A program made the position numbers and the translations under genes. A stretch of DNA of 64,000 nucleotides, taken from positions 27,417,441 through 27,481,440 of the forward strand of contig OX421506.1 of the NCBI GenBank assembly GCA_949126835.1, read 5' to 3'. Under the pieces are notes generated by a model. It was not told where the DNA came from. It did no database searches and saw only the letters and a program-made list of their open reading frames with translations. Source of the DNA: Anisus vortex (lineage: Eukaryota > Mollusca > Gastropoda > Planorbidae). This document shows positions 42,802 to 53,011 of this stretch, piece after piece (positions within the stretch are counted from its first letter, which is position 1; each line of letters begins with the position of its first letter).

Positions 42802-44558
42802 ATATATATAAATCTCAAAAGGAATATGTATGTATGTGGCTGGCTGGCTGGCTGGCTGGGTATGTACATACCGCATAATCTTTTTAAATACTGGACATAA
42901 AAACGTGAAATTTGCTACAAATATTCTTTGCGTTACGGCGGTGAACACTGTCAAGGTTTTAAAAAAATTTAAATGACCGCAGTGGTCAGTTTGGTCAAAA
43001 AACGCGAAAAAAACACAACTTTTGATTCACATTGTCTTTGCCAGTACAACTTTTTATAGTTTTTCGTCACAAAGTTAGAAAAAAAAGGATGCGCTGAGAT
43101 TATTTTTATGACGTCATCAATCTTTGCGCATGGATTTTATAGCAATGAAGGGACATTTTTCATTCATGTTTAAATTGACGTCATCAAACTATGTGCATGG
43201 ATTTTATTATCTCAACTCAATGACGGGAACAAATTTTCTTCATGTTTAAATTGTCTACGTGCCGTAAACAACATAAATTCTTTACACTACCAATACTGTA
43301 GTTGATTTTCTTAATCTATCACTACTTTAATACTTTACACTGTGAATACATGACTTAAAGCTAATTAATAATTTAAAACTTTACAAACATAGGACAAAGC
43401 AAATAGATTTAGCTTTTTTTTTTTCTGTTTCGGGAAGTAATACCGACGCCATACTAAGCTTATTTAAACGCAGTGGTCCTGGTTACACTCTATATTTAAG
43501 CTTATAATTATATGGCGTCATCAAATTTTGCGTATTTATGCGTTTAAGAAGGGAACAAAATTTTGTTTTAATTTGCGTCGTTATTTGTGGAATGCAATAT
43601 TTAAATGGTATAAGTTACCGGAAAATACTTTATCCCCGCTTAAGACTATTGTTTTTAACTCCATGGGTTATTTTATCCAGTTCCGAGAACTGGGCACCTT
43701 TAAGCTTATCGCCTAGGTAACGGCCATTGTTTAAATTACCGGGCAATGTTTAAATTACCGGGCAATGTTTATAATACCGGGCAATGTTTAAATTACCGGG
43801 CAATGTTTAAATTACCGGGCAACGTTTAAATTACCGGGCAATGTTTAAATTACCGGGCAATGTTTAAATTACCGGGCAATGTTTATAATACCGGGCAATG
43901 TTTAAATTACCGGGTAATGTTTAAATTACCGGGCAATGTTTAAATTACCGGCAATGTTTAAATTACCGGGCAATGTTTAAATTACCGGGCAATGTTTATA
44001 TAACCGGGCGATGTTTAATTTGCCGGGCAATGTTCGAATTGCCGGAACTAATTTTTTAAAGTTTTAATTCGTGTCGTATACGTTTTATAAACATTATTTC
44101 ATATGGGTTTCATTTGTTATTGTTTTACATGTGGAATAGAAAATTTAATTCTAAGTTTGCTTCCAAAGCAACAATAAATAAATAAATAGCAAATAAACAA
44201 AAACAACACAACATAGGTCTGCGACTTGATGTTTGTCGTAAAAAAAATATATCAAACAATCATTAAAAAAAAAAAAAAGTACTGTCGAATGTTCTTTATC
44301 AATGAATAAAACAAAATATATTCATGTTTTAATTTGCGTCGTAATTGATAGCGGGCAATTTTGTAATTGTTATAATGGGTGATGAGTAATGATTTTAACG
44401 GGTAATTCATGTTGTAGCGGGCAAATAAAAAAATTACCTCACGTTTAAATTCGTGTCGTAGGTCATGCGGGCAATCTCATTATAACTGCCTAAGTAGTTA
44501 AAGTGTATGTAAACATAACGTTTAGCCGGTTCGGAGGACCGGGCACATAACGGCTTGT
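42802..44558 (+). repeat. Array unit 6 (subtype B with minisatellite)
   Basis: Matches unit 2 along its length, with a shorter minisatellite (43726-44035, about 16 copies of the same 19-bp unit). Its right end abuts hAT copy C sequence. Confidence 0.7.
43726..44035 (+). repeat. 19-bp minisatellite in unit 6
   Basis: Same unit as in unit 2; fewer copies. Confidence 0.95.
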
Positions 44559-44962
44559 TGATTATAAATGTTTAAATTATAAACTCCTTAAATGGACAAA
44601 CAATTAAAGCAGGAAATGTTTTTTACATCTGTTTAACGTTAATTATTTTAATCTTCTACTAATTAAATCTTGTAATGAATACAATAATGTCGGAGTTATA
44701 TAAAAAAATAATCACTAGTCAGTGATATTTGTTATATTACAAAACATAACTTATTTGGCATCACTGTTGAATCAAATGTGGAAACGGTTTTTTTTTAATT
44801 AAAGGGAGATAATTAACCAGGTTTCTTTTTAGCTTATTTTGATAATTTTTTTTTTTCCATTTATGAATTAATGAATACTTTTAAATTTATAACTTTGAAA
44901 TGATCGAACTGTAAAAAGTATTTGAAAATTATATAAATATTGTAAGACTAAAGAATTTATAT

Positions 44963-45560
44963 TGTTACGAGTAGATTTATTTCCATATTATATTGGTTCT
45001 GTTATTATTAACTAAAGTTAAAATGAAATAATCTTAAACCCGAAATGTTTCCGTGTTAGGAATAAAACATGTTATGTCTAGACACTACGTCATAGCAATA
45101 AAATACGTCACATGCACGAGGGTTGAATACCGTTTAGTTTAGTTCTAGTTTTGGCGCTAATGTGTGAGGACTGTTTTTGACCACTTTCTTAAAGATAGGA
45201 TTACAGCTTAACTCATTATAGAAGAATCTCAACTGATTAAGTTTCATTATATAATACTGGTACATGTATTCTGTGGTATTGTTATATTTTATCATCTCAA
45301 CTTGTTGGAATAAAATTGTGTTCAATTTCAAACAGGATTGTGGATTTCCTATATATTAAGGTACAGTTTATCTAAATCACTTTATACACAAAAGATTCAT
45401 ATCGCGACGAGTCAAATAAACATCAAATCTAATTCAATAACATCAATATAAATTCTTATACAACCTTGTGAGATCCAAGATGGATATGAATCAAAATAAT
45501 ATATAATAATACATTACTAAAAATATCATCTAACGTCAGTAGCTGATTTCGCACGTGACA
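44963..45560 (+). repeat. 5' LTR
   Basis: 598 bp, TG...CA ends; the sequence is the same as at 51441-52038 as far as I can compare. It should hold the promoter and poly(A) signals; no clear TATA box was assigned. Confidence 0.95.
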
Positions 45561-45561
45561 A

Positions 45562-45585
45562 AAGATTGGGGGCTCAAGTCCTGGA
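45562..45585 (+). other. Primer-binding site, tRNA-Pro-like
   Basis: Starting within five bases of the LTR end, tgggggctc matches the complement of a tRNA-Pro 3' end (as in the tRNA-Pro primer sites of other LTR elements). The next bases (aagtcctggat) agree only in part. The tRNA assignment is tentative. Confidence 0.5.
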
Positions 45586-45839
45586 TCTAAAGTTTGTATG
45601 TATAGGAATTGAGAATATACAACTGTTTTTAGTGAAAACGATTTACAACAAATATTTATTCAAATTCTGTCTACGTGGGAGGCACTGTCTGTGTTCGGAC
45701 ATACTGTTTTCAGCTTTGTACACAATCATCTTAAAATTTATCTTCTACAAATATTAAGTGGTGTAAAAATATTTCAAAGGACTTTATGAAAGGTAAAGTT
45801 GAAATTTTTTATCTTCTATTTACGTCATTAATATAAAAC

Positions 45840-48800
45840 ATGGCGGAAGCTAATCTTACGTTGGAGCAATTGAATATTTTTGCTATCATGTCAGAACAGT
45901 TAACTAGCATGTCACTAACCCAGTTAAAAGAGATGGCAAACTCTCTGGGAATAGACATTACTGAAGTTACACCAGTTAGGAGTAAATTGATTCAAGATAT
46001 TAAGGACTGTTTGAAAAGACATGGTAGAATGCTTGAAGAAAATACTATGAATAGTGAAGAATCAGTGGTTCTCAATGTATCAGAAACCCTGAAAACAGAC
46101 ATAGATAACCATGAATTTAAAATGAATGGAAATGAACTAAGTGCAGACATGAAATTCCAGTTAGAAATGAGGAAGTTAGAAATTCAAGTACAATTGGAAG
46201 GTAAAAGAATAGAAGTACAATTGGAAGGTAAAAGAATAGAAGTACAATTAGAAGGTAAAAGAATAGAAGCAGAGAAAGAGAAAAGATTGGGGAAATTGGA
46301 AAAAGAAAGAATCGCTAGTAATGAAAGGATTGAATTGGCAAAGTCTCGTTCGTCAACTCATACGATTCAGGAAACAAATAATGTAGAACTATATAAGTTT
46401 AAAAAGCATGTCCCAAGCATGGAGAACATAGAGATTGATGAGTTCTTTATGGTCTTCGAAAGAAACTCGATCGATTATAAATTTCCTGAAGATAAGAAAG
46501 CAGTACTTTTACGTTCAGCTCTAACAAAAGGCAAGGCTTTAGATGTTGTATTGAATCTGACTCCAGAAGAATGCAATGATTATGAACTAATAAAGAGCAG
46601 AGTACTATTGAGTTATGTTCTAACTCCAGAAAAGTATCGAAAGTTATATCGTGAGTACAAGAAGGAACCAGAAGTTTCACATGTTGATTTCCTGAGATTA
46701 GAGAAAAAGTATTTTGATCGATGGTTACGTTCTAAGAATGTGAATAAAGATTATGAGAAACTATATAATCTCATACTGATGGAGGATTTTACTGAGAAGA
46801 TTCGCACTGATATAAAAGTTCATTTGGCTGATCGTGGTATTGAAATAGCAGAACAAGCAGCAGTAAAAGCCGATGAATACGTCATTATTCACCCGCATAG
46901 CCATTATTTTCAAAATGACAGAACAAGTTTGAGGACTCAAAACAGTAATACAGAGAGGAAGTTAAGATCGACAGAGGATAAAAGTAAACAAAAAGCCGAT
47001 AAACAAGAGAATTCAAGTTTTGTACAAAAGAGAATTACCTGTACATTCTGTAAGAAAGATGGACATATAAAAGAGAATTGTTGGAGTCTACATAAAGAGA
47101 AAAGACCCATTAAAAACAAGAACAACGTGGTTTTATCACACATCGCCGTACAAACTGAAACTCACATAAATAAAACTGCCCACAAAAGAATTAAAGCTGA
47201 AAGAAAGACATCTGATGTTAGTCATGAGGAGATGGCGAAACACGCATGTCCAAGTTGCTCAAAGTCGGAAAAAGTCTTTGAAATGAAGACCGAGGCTATT
47301 GAACATTCTAGTTTCAACTCCAAAGGGAGTGTGACAGATGAACAATCAGTAAATAAAACGTTTACTTATGGAGGCAGTAGTGTAGCAAGAAACTCAGTAG
47401 GCAGAGAACTACCCGAGTGCATGCTATCGGATGTTAGCGAGGGCTATGTGTCACCTATAGATAATCAAGCTAGAGAACGGAAGATTAGAATTCTACGTGA
47501 CTCCGGTGCTGATATATCTCTACTGTTGAAGAATACTGTACCAACGTCGAAATTGACTCATACAGGCCAGTATGCCTTGATCAGTACTATGGCTGGAACA
47601 CTTACGGCACCGTTACGTCGTATACAGTTGAAGAGTAATTACTTCACTGGATCTGTTATTGTTGGGATAGTGAAGAAATTTCCCTACAGAGGCATTTCAT
47701 TACTTTTAGGAAGTGACATTGCCAAGAATCAGGTACATCCTGTACTTAAAGAAACTAAAGACTCTGTTCAGTGTAGGAATACTGAAAATTCAGTATGTGT
47801 TATCACCAGAGCTATGGAGAAACAGCAGATGACTAATGAATCGACAAAGAAACCAGAACCAACACCAGAGATTGACTTACAAGCAACCTTCATGGCGGAT
47901 GTTCTAGGTGGTCACTCAAGTCATACTGATCAAAATAATTTGTCGCCTAGACAACTACTCATTCTTGCTCAAGGCAAAGATCCAGAGATTGGGAAGCTAA
48001 AAGAGGAAGCAAAGAATGAAGGAGAGTTAGAAACAATGGCCGCAGGTTATTACCTGAGGGACGAGTTGTTGATGAGGAAATGGAGAGGGAAAGAAAACGA
48101 CGATGAAACATGCAGCGAAGTACATCAAATCGTGGTACCCAATGTTTACCGCAAGGACATACTACATATGGCCCATGATTCACCGTATGCTGGTCACCTA
48201 GGGATACAGAAAACCTTCGACAGGATTCTTCCATATTTCTTCTGGCCTGGCCTACGTCGTGACGTCACATCGTTTTGCAGATCATGTCATGTCTGCCAGA
48301 TGGTCGGCAAGCCAAATCAGACCATTCCGGTAGCTCCTCTACGACCCATACCAGCATTCTCAGAACCCTTCAGTCACATCATTATAGACTGCGTCGGTCC
48401 GTTGCCTAAAACTAAGGCTGGCCACCAGTATCTGTTCACTATAATGTGTTCGGCAACGAGATTTCCAGAGGCTATTTCTCTACAAAGCATCAATGCCGAC
48501 AAAATATCTGATGCACTTATCGGATTCTTCACCCGATATGGTCTTCCAAAAACCGTGCAGTCAGATCAAGGTTCAAATTTCACATCGAAATTATTTCGCC
48601 AAGTCTTAGAACGGCTGGGTATTCGTCATGCAGTATCGAGTGCATATCATCCACAGAGTCAAGGCGCACTGGAACGATACCACCAAACATTGAAGAATAT
48701 GCTCCGTACTTTCTGTTTCGAGCATAACGACGACTGGGATCGTGGTATTCCCTTCGCACTCTTCGCAACCAGAGAGGCTGTACAAGAATCTCTTGGTTTC

Positions 48801-49973
48801 AGTCCCTTTGAACTGGTATTCGGACACACAGTTCGTGGACCACTTAAGCTGTTACAAGAGACATGGTTGTCATCCACTGAAGACACTGGTCTACTGACAT
48901 ACGTGGAAAATTTTAAAAATAGACTGTATAATGCATTAAAAGTTGTCAGATCTAATCTTTTGCAGGCACAAGACAAGATGAAGGTCTATTATGACGTCAA
49001 CGCAAGAACCCGTATCTTCCAACCTGGTGATAAAGTTCTCATGCTGACGCCACTGTCTGGTCAACCCCTGAGTGCCAAGTTTACAGGACCCTATGAGGTT
49101 ATGGCTAAGCTTAGTGAGGTTAACTATCTTGTAAAGACCCCTGAAAGACGGAAATCGCAACGAATGTGCCATATCAATATGTTGAAACCATACATTACCA
49201 GAGAAGAACAAAAAGTTGTTGCCTCGGTAAACACTGTTATTAAAGTCGGGAATAATTCACCCGAAATTGAGCGTGAAGTGGCAGAAAGCAAACTGCAAAA
49301 TACAAAGGCTCTGAAAAACTTAAATGAAAAATTGGCACATTTACCTGATTGCGAACAATCCGCTATCAAAGGTCTAATTAATGAAAATATCCATTTATTT
49401 GAAGATGTACCTAGTAGAACTAGTGTAGTTAAGCATGATGTTATTTTAGATGAAAATACTAAAGCTATTAAACAACATCCATACAGGTCAAATCCTATCC
49501 AGTTAGAATGCATCCGTAAAGAGGTTCGCTACATGCTTGACAATGACATTATTACACCTAGTAGTAGTGACTGGTCTTCCCCTTGCGTATTGGTACCTAA
49601 AGCCGATGGATCCATGAGGTTTTGTGTGGACTACCGTAAGGTAAACAAAGTGACAAAAACTGATTCCTATCCAATACCAAGAATCGACGATCTAATAGAT
49701 CAAGTGAGTAATGCTAAGTTTGTGACGAAAATTGACCTATTGACGGCGTATTTTCAGATTCCACTGACTGAAAGGGCTCAGGAGATATCATCGTTTGTAA
49801 CCCCTGACGGACTGTACAAATTTAAGGTCATGCCCTTTGGTATGGTTAATGCACCCTCTACTCAAAATGTTTCAATGCCAGGATTAATCCTAAAAGTTCT
49901 GCCATGCAACCATCGAGTATCTAGGTCACATAGTGGGGAATGGTTTGGTAAAACCATTAAATGCAAAGGTTAA
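45840..49973 (+). CDS. Gag-protease-integrase-RT(N-terminal) polyprotein, 1377 codons
   Basis: Starts ATG at 45840 after a 280-base leader. Residues about 21-60 resemble a SAP-type helix pair (LTQLKEMANSLGI..). Residues 105-175 form a charged coiled coil with three tandem copies of QLEGKRIEV. Residues about 261-345 resemble a SCAN/capsid C-terminal domain (TPEKYRKLYREYKKE, FDRWLRS, LYNLILMEDF). A CCHC zinc knuckle is at 401-414 (CTFCKKDGHIKENC). Protease active site DSGAD at 554. The integrase zinc domain starts at His779 (H..H..C..C) and the catalytic core is Asp850, Asp909, Glu945 (35 residues between the last two), followed by a GPY-type region (FTGPYEV). RT begins near 1215, with the first catalytic Asp in KIDLLTAYFQI (1299) and FGMVNAPST (1333-1341). 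After 1341 the RT frame is lost: the stretch with the YxDD box is missing, and the last 36 codons are out of frame. Confidence 0.9.
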   Translation: MAEANLTLEQLNIFAIMSEQLTSMSLTQLKEMANSLGIDITEVTPVRSKLIQDIKDCLKRHGRMLEENTMNSEESVVLNVSETLKTDIDNHEFKMNGNELSADMKFQLEMRKLEIQVQLEGKRIEVQLEGKRIEVQLEGKRIEAEKEKRLGKLEKERIASNERIELAKSRSSTHTIQETNNVELYKFKKHVPSMENIEIDEFFMVFERNSIDYKFPEDKKAVLLRSALTKGKALDVVLNLTPEECNDYELIKSRVLLSYVLTPEKYRKLYREYKKEPEVSHVDFLRLEKKYFDRWLRSKNVNKDYEKLYNLILMEDFTEKIRTDIKVHLADRGIEIAEQAAVKADEYVIIHPHSHYFQNDRTSLRTQNSNTERKLRSTEDKSKQKADKQENSSFVQKRITCTFCKKDGHIKENCWSLHKEKRPIKNKNNVVLSHIAVQTETHINKTAHKRIKAERKTSDVSHEEMAKHACPSCSKSEKVFEMKTEAIEHSSFNSKGSVTDEQSVNKTFTYGGSSVARNSVGRELPECMLSDVSEGYVSPIDNQARERKIRILRDSGADISLLLKNTVPTSKLTHTGQYALISTMAGTLTAPLRRIQLKSNYFTGSVIVGIVKKFPYRGISLLLGSDIAKNQVHPVLKETKDSVQCRNTENSVCVITRAMEKQQMTNESTKKPEPTPEIDLQATFMADVLGGHSSHTDQNNLSPRQLLILAQGKDPEIGKLKEEAKNEGELETMAAGYYLRDELLMRKWRGKENDDETCSEVHQIVVPNVYRKDILHMAHDSPYAGHLGIQKTFDRILPYFFWPGLRRDVTSFCRSCHVCQMVGKPNQTIPVAPLRPIPAFSEPFSHIIIDCVGPLPKTKAGHQYLFTIMCSATRFPEAISLQSINADKISDALIGFFTRYGLPKTVQSDQGSNFTSKLFRQVLERLGIRHAVSSAYHPQSQGALERYHQTLKNMLRTFCFEHNDDWDRGIPFALFATREAVQESLGFSPFELVFGHTVRGPLKLLQETWLSSTEDTGLLTYVENFKNRLYNALKVVRSNLLQAQDKMKVYYDVNARTRIFQPGDKVLMLTPLSGQPLSAKFTGPYEVMAKLSEVNYLVKTPERRKSQRMCHINMLKPYITREEQKVVASVNTVIKVGNNSPEIEREVAESKLQNTKALKNLNEKLAHLPDCEQSAIKGLINENIHLFEDVPSRTSVVKHDVILDENTKAIKQHPYRSNPIQLECIRKEVRYMLDNDIITPSSSDWSSPCVLVPKADGSMRFCVDYRKVNKVTKTDSYPIPRIDDLIDQVSNAKFVTKIDLLTAYFQIPLTERAQEISSFVTPDGLYKFKVMPFGMVNAPSTQNVSMPGLILKVLPCNHRVSRSHSGEWFGKTIKCKG

Positions 49974-50580
49974 GGCTATTCGTGAGTTCCCTGTTCCTGA
50001 AACCTGTAAACAACTCCGTAGTTTTCTCGGGATGGCGGGGTACTACCGTCGGTTCTGTCAAAATTTCTCAACCATTGCATGTCCATTAACAAATCTATTA
50101 AAGAAGAATTGCACTTTCAAATGGTCTAATGAATGCCACCAGGCCTTTGATAAATTAAAAGATGTTCTTTCTGAGGCACCTGTATTAATAACACCCAATT
50201 ACAGTAAACCCTTTAAAATTACCGTTGACGCGTGTGATACAGGGATGGGAGCGGTCATTTCCCAAAAGGGTGATGATTCACTGGAACACCCGATTAGTTT
50301 TTACTCTCAAAAATTTGATAAGCATCAAAGAAACTATAGTGTGATAGAAAAGGAACTTTTAGGATTAATCCTGGCATTGAAACATTTTGATTTTTATATC
50401 AACGGTTCTCCATATCCAATTGATATTTTAACTGATCATAACCCTTTAGTTTTCCTTTCCAGGGTTAAACAGAACCAAAGAATTATTCGCTGGAGCTTAT
50501 TTCTCCAAGCATATAATTTAAATGTGGTATATTTACCAGGTAAACAAAATGTGGTTGCTGACACGTTGTCGCGCATGTAA
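49870..50580 (+). pseudogene. RT C-terminal part and RNase H, separated by deletion and frameshift
   Basis: Open in another frame to the stop TAA at 50578-50580. Readable pieces are EYLGHIVGNG (RT connection), LRSFLGMAGYYRRF, the RNase H core with ITVDACDTGMGAVIS, SVIEKELLGLILALKHF and ILTDHNPLVFL (D, E, D), and a final YLPGKQNVVADTLSRM. Compared with intact relatives roughly 55-60 residues are absent between FGMVNAPST and this part, including the catalytic YxDD box. So this copy should not make active RT on its own. The first ATG in the frame is at 49933. Confidence 0.85.
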
Positions 50581-51427
50581 CTGTTAAACCAGAAGATGAA
50601 AGTCAGTTTCTCATTAAATGTTTTCTTTTATGTCATTCATTGTATTGATTAACATTTATATTATTGTAAATATGACAATAAATAAACTATGTTTTGAAAT
50701 ATTGCAATATGAGACATTACAGAACAAAACTTCAAATTCTACTAGAAACAATCATACGTTGTAAGGTAAAAGGTAACTATTGCATACAGCAATTGCACAC
50801 ACACCGGTATTTAACTTGAATACATTCACACTTGTGTTTGTTCAATTGATTATTGATGTGTTTTGCAAATTGTTTGTTTCTATGTCGTCATGTTATAATT
50901 TGGATGTCTTATTTTATGCTATGTAAAAGCTAAATCAGCTGAGATTATAACATTTTTTTAAAAATATTCTTGATGTCATAATTGAGACATCATAATAATA
51001 ATATAATAACTGAAAATCATTAGTTAATGATACAGTGATCGGTTATAAATAAATTAAATTTTCTAAAGAATTATCTATCAATTATTAATCAGTTCCACTT
51101 ATTTGGGTAATTCATATCAATTCTATGGGAATTGGTTATTGGTGGTAATAGTTTTATGGTCAACGTTGTACACACAATAATCATAATTGTAAATATTAAT
51201 TGATAAATAAATGTTTAATTAATAATCATTGATAGAATAATGTGATAAGGGATTCCATAATAGCGACTTTGTTATTAAGGGATATGTAATATATGGTTCA
51301 TTTTAATCTTTAAAAGATTGTCCAATAGTCAATTAAATCTTACGAAAAGTTTGGGAATTCGGTTCATTTTATGGGTACTCTACAAAGAATTCCATACTTA
51401 ACGCTGTCTGTAATTCCTTTGTGTCTT
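50581..51427. other. Non-coding 3' region of the retrotransposon
   Basis: About 850 bases, AT-rich, with no open frame and no env-like sequence. Confidence 0.7.
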
Positions 51428-51440
51428 AAGGGGGGGCGAG
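51428..51440 (+). other. Polypurine tract
   Basis: aagggggggcgag directly before the 3' LTR; the expected start for plus-strand DNA synthesis. Confidence 0.85.
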
Positions 51441-52038
51441 TGTTACGAGTAGATTTATTTCCATATTATATTGGTTCTGTTATTATTAACTAAAGTTAAA
51501 ATGAAATAATCTTAAACCCGAAATGTTTCCGTGTTAGGAATAAAACATGTTATGTCTAGACACTACGTCATAGCAATAAAATACGTCACATGCACGAGGG
51601 TTGAATACCGTTTAGTTTAGTTCTAGTTTTGGCGCTAATGTGTGAGGACTGTTTTTGACCACTTTCTTAAAGATAGGATTACAGCTTAACTCATTATAGA
51701 AGAATCTCAACTGATTAAGTTTCATTATATAATACTGGTACATGTATTCTGTGGTATTGTTATATTTTATCATCTCAACTTGTTGGAATAAAATTGTGTT
51801 CAATTTCAAACAGGATTGTGGATTTCCTATATATTAAGGTACAGTTTATCTAAATCACTTTATACACAAAAGATTCATATCGCGACGAGTCAAATAAACA
51901 TCAAATCTAATTCAATAACATCAATATAAATTCTTATACAACCTTGTGAGATCCAAGATGGATATGAATCAAAATAATATATAATAATACATTACTAAAA
52001 ATATCATCTAACGTCAGTAGCTGATTTCGCACGTGACA
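51441..52038 (+). repeat. 3' LTR
   Basis: 598 bp, apparently identical to the 5' LTR, which suggests recent insertion. Confidence 0.95.
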
Positions 52039-52114
52039 ATATGTATACTTTCAAACATTACATTAACTACCCAGTTTGAATTCCTACTAAGTATCTCCTC
52101 CGCTTAACAATTGG

Positions 52115-52795
52115 TATTAATATCATTCGAAATACTGTGGAGACCCCGTAGAACCGAGGAAAAAGTCCACAATTTAAATACACATAAAATAACATAGCAA
52201 ACATAACATAGCAAACAACAGTTATATACAGATAAAAGAATGTCACTTTAGGTTTTTGGACTAGCACTTTAGTGACGATTTGAAGGCTGGAACTGTAGGG
52301 GCAGTGATGGAGGCCTGGTCCAGGGTGTTCCACAGCCTAATGGCTGACGGAAAAAAAAGAATGTTTGTAGACGTCGGTGCGTGCATGTGGGACATGCAGC
52401 TTGAGCTGGTGGCCTCGGGTAGAGCGGGACACTTTCTGCATTCTGTTTGTTTGGGTCGAAAGGTCCACGTGGTCGTTGATGATTTTATAAATCATGGACA
52501 CTTTGTCAATTGCTCTTCGTTGTTGAAGTGTATCTAGGTGGAGTTTTGCTACTAAGGCAGAGGCGCTTGATTTGGTGCTGTAGTCCTCTAGTATTCGACG
52601 CGCTGCGCGTCGCTAGGTCATCTCCAGTTCGTCAATCAGGTTTGCTGGTGGGGGTCCCAAACTGGCGAGGCGTATTCTAGGATGGGGCGAGCTAAGCTTT
52701 TATAACAGTGGGTCTGAATTTTCGTGGAACACCCCTTTAGGTTTCTATGGATGAAAGCGCAGACTCTGTTAGACTTCGTAATTCCTGCGTAACCT
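52115..52795 (-). mobile_element. LINE 3' fragment (family beta)
   Basis: Minus strand encodes CSTKIQTHCYKSLARPILEY, ASPVWDPHQQ, then SALVAKLHLDTLQQRRAID, KHSFFPSAIRLWNTLD and a stop. The 3' UTR has a hairpin with tgtgga and tccaca arms (about 52130-52175). The same family occurs at 61940-62450. Inserted into hAT copy C. Confidence 0.8.
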
Positions 52796-53011
52796 TACCG
52801 ATATTATAAAACAAATACATTATTTCTCAGTGATACTGAGATCAAAATATAATTAACACCTAAAGGTACTAACACATAATAATTACCATAAATTAAATGT
52901 GACAAAAGTATAATAAAGCAAGTAGACTTTTAGGCTGTTGGCACCAAGAATGATTTGGAAATCCTAGTTTGGCATACTGTTAGCAAAAGGTTGCCGACCC
53001 CTGGTCTGGAG

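Larger units (their letters stand above)
31985..44558 (+). mobile_element. Head-to-tail array of six Helentron-like non-autonomous units
   Basis: Each unit starts with atatataaatctcaaaagga, then a (gtat)n and (ggct)n microsatellite, and ends with a hairpin plus a short tail finishing in cttgt. Unit limits: 31985-34032, 34033-35967, 35968-38409, 38410-40849, 40850-42801, 42802-44558. The 5' motif, internal microsatellite and 3' hairpin match the plan of Helentron/DINE-type elements. No Rep/helicase is encoded. Two subtypes occur: A (units 1, 3, 4, 5; hairpin cccgttcgaagaatcggg) and B (units 2, 6; hairpin ccggttcggaggaccggg). The array interrupts hAT copy C. Helentron membership is inferred from structure. 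Confidence 0.65.
44963..52038 (+). mobile_element. Ty3/gypsy-type LTR retrotransposon with Gmr1-like gene order
   Basis: 7,076 bp. LTRs of 598 bp at 44963-45560 and 51441-52038 start TGTTACG and end GTGACA; I found no difference between them by eye. A 4-bp direct repeat, atat, flanks the element (44959-44962 and 52039-52042). A primer-binding site, coding region and polypurine tract are present. The order of domains is gag, protease, integrase, RT, RNase H. In ordinary Ty3/gypsy elements integrase comes last; the order here is that of the Gmr1 group. RT is broken (see the two coding entries). No env is seen in the 860 bases after RNase H. It inserted into hAT copy C. Confidence 0.93.
31110..53003 (+). 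mobile_element. Non-autonomous hAT copy C, expanded to about 22 kb by nested insertions
   Basis: Left TIR CAGGGATCGGCAACC at 31110; right TIR (reversed) CAGGGGTCGGCAACC ends at 53003. The flanking 8-mers are gtctagag (31102-31109) and gtctggag (53004-53011), differing at one base. hAT sequence is found at 31110-31955, 44559-44962, 52043-52110 and about 52800-53003, in the order seen in copies A and B. Between these blocks lie the Helentron-like array, the LTR retrotransposon and a LINE fragment. Without insertions the element would be about 1.5 kb and has no transposase. Confidence 0.82.

Noticed and set aside
45134..45331. 65-codon frame present twice (also at 51612-51809)
   Set aside because: It lies within the LTRs, antisense, and has no domain; duplicated only because the LTRs are.
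48580..49513. Minus-strand open frames across the integrase and RT region
   Set aside because: Antisense shadows of the long gag-pol frame.
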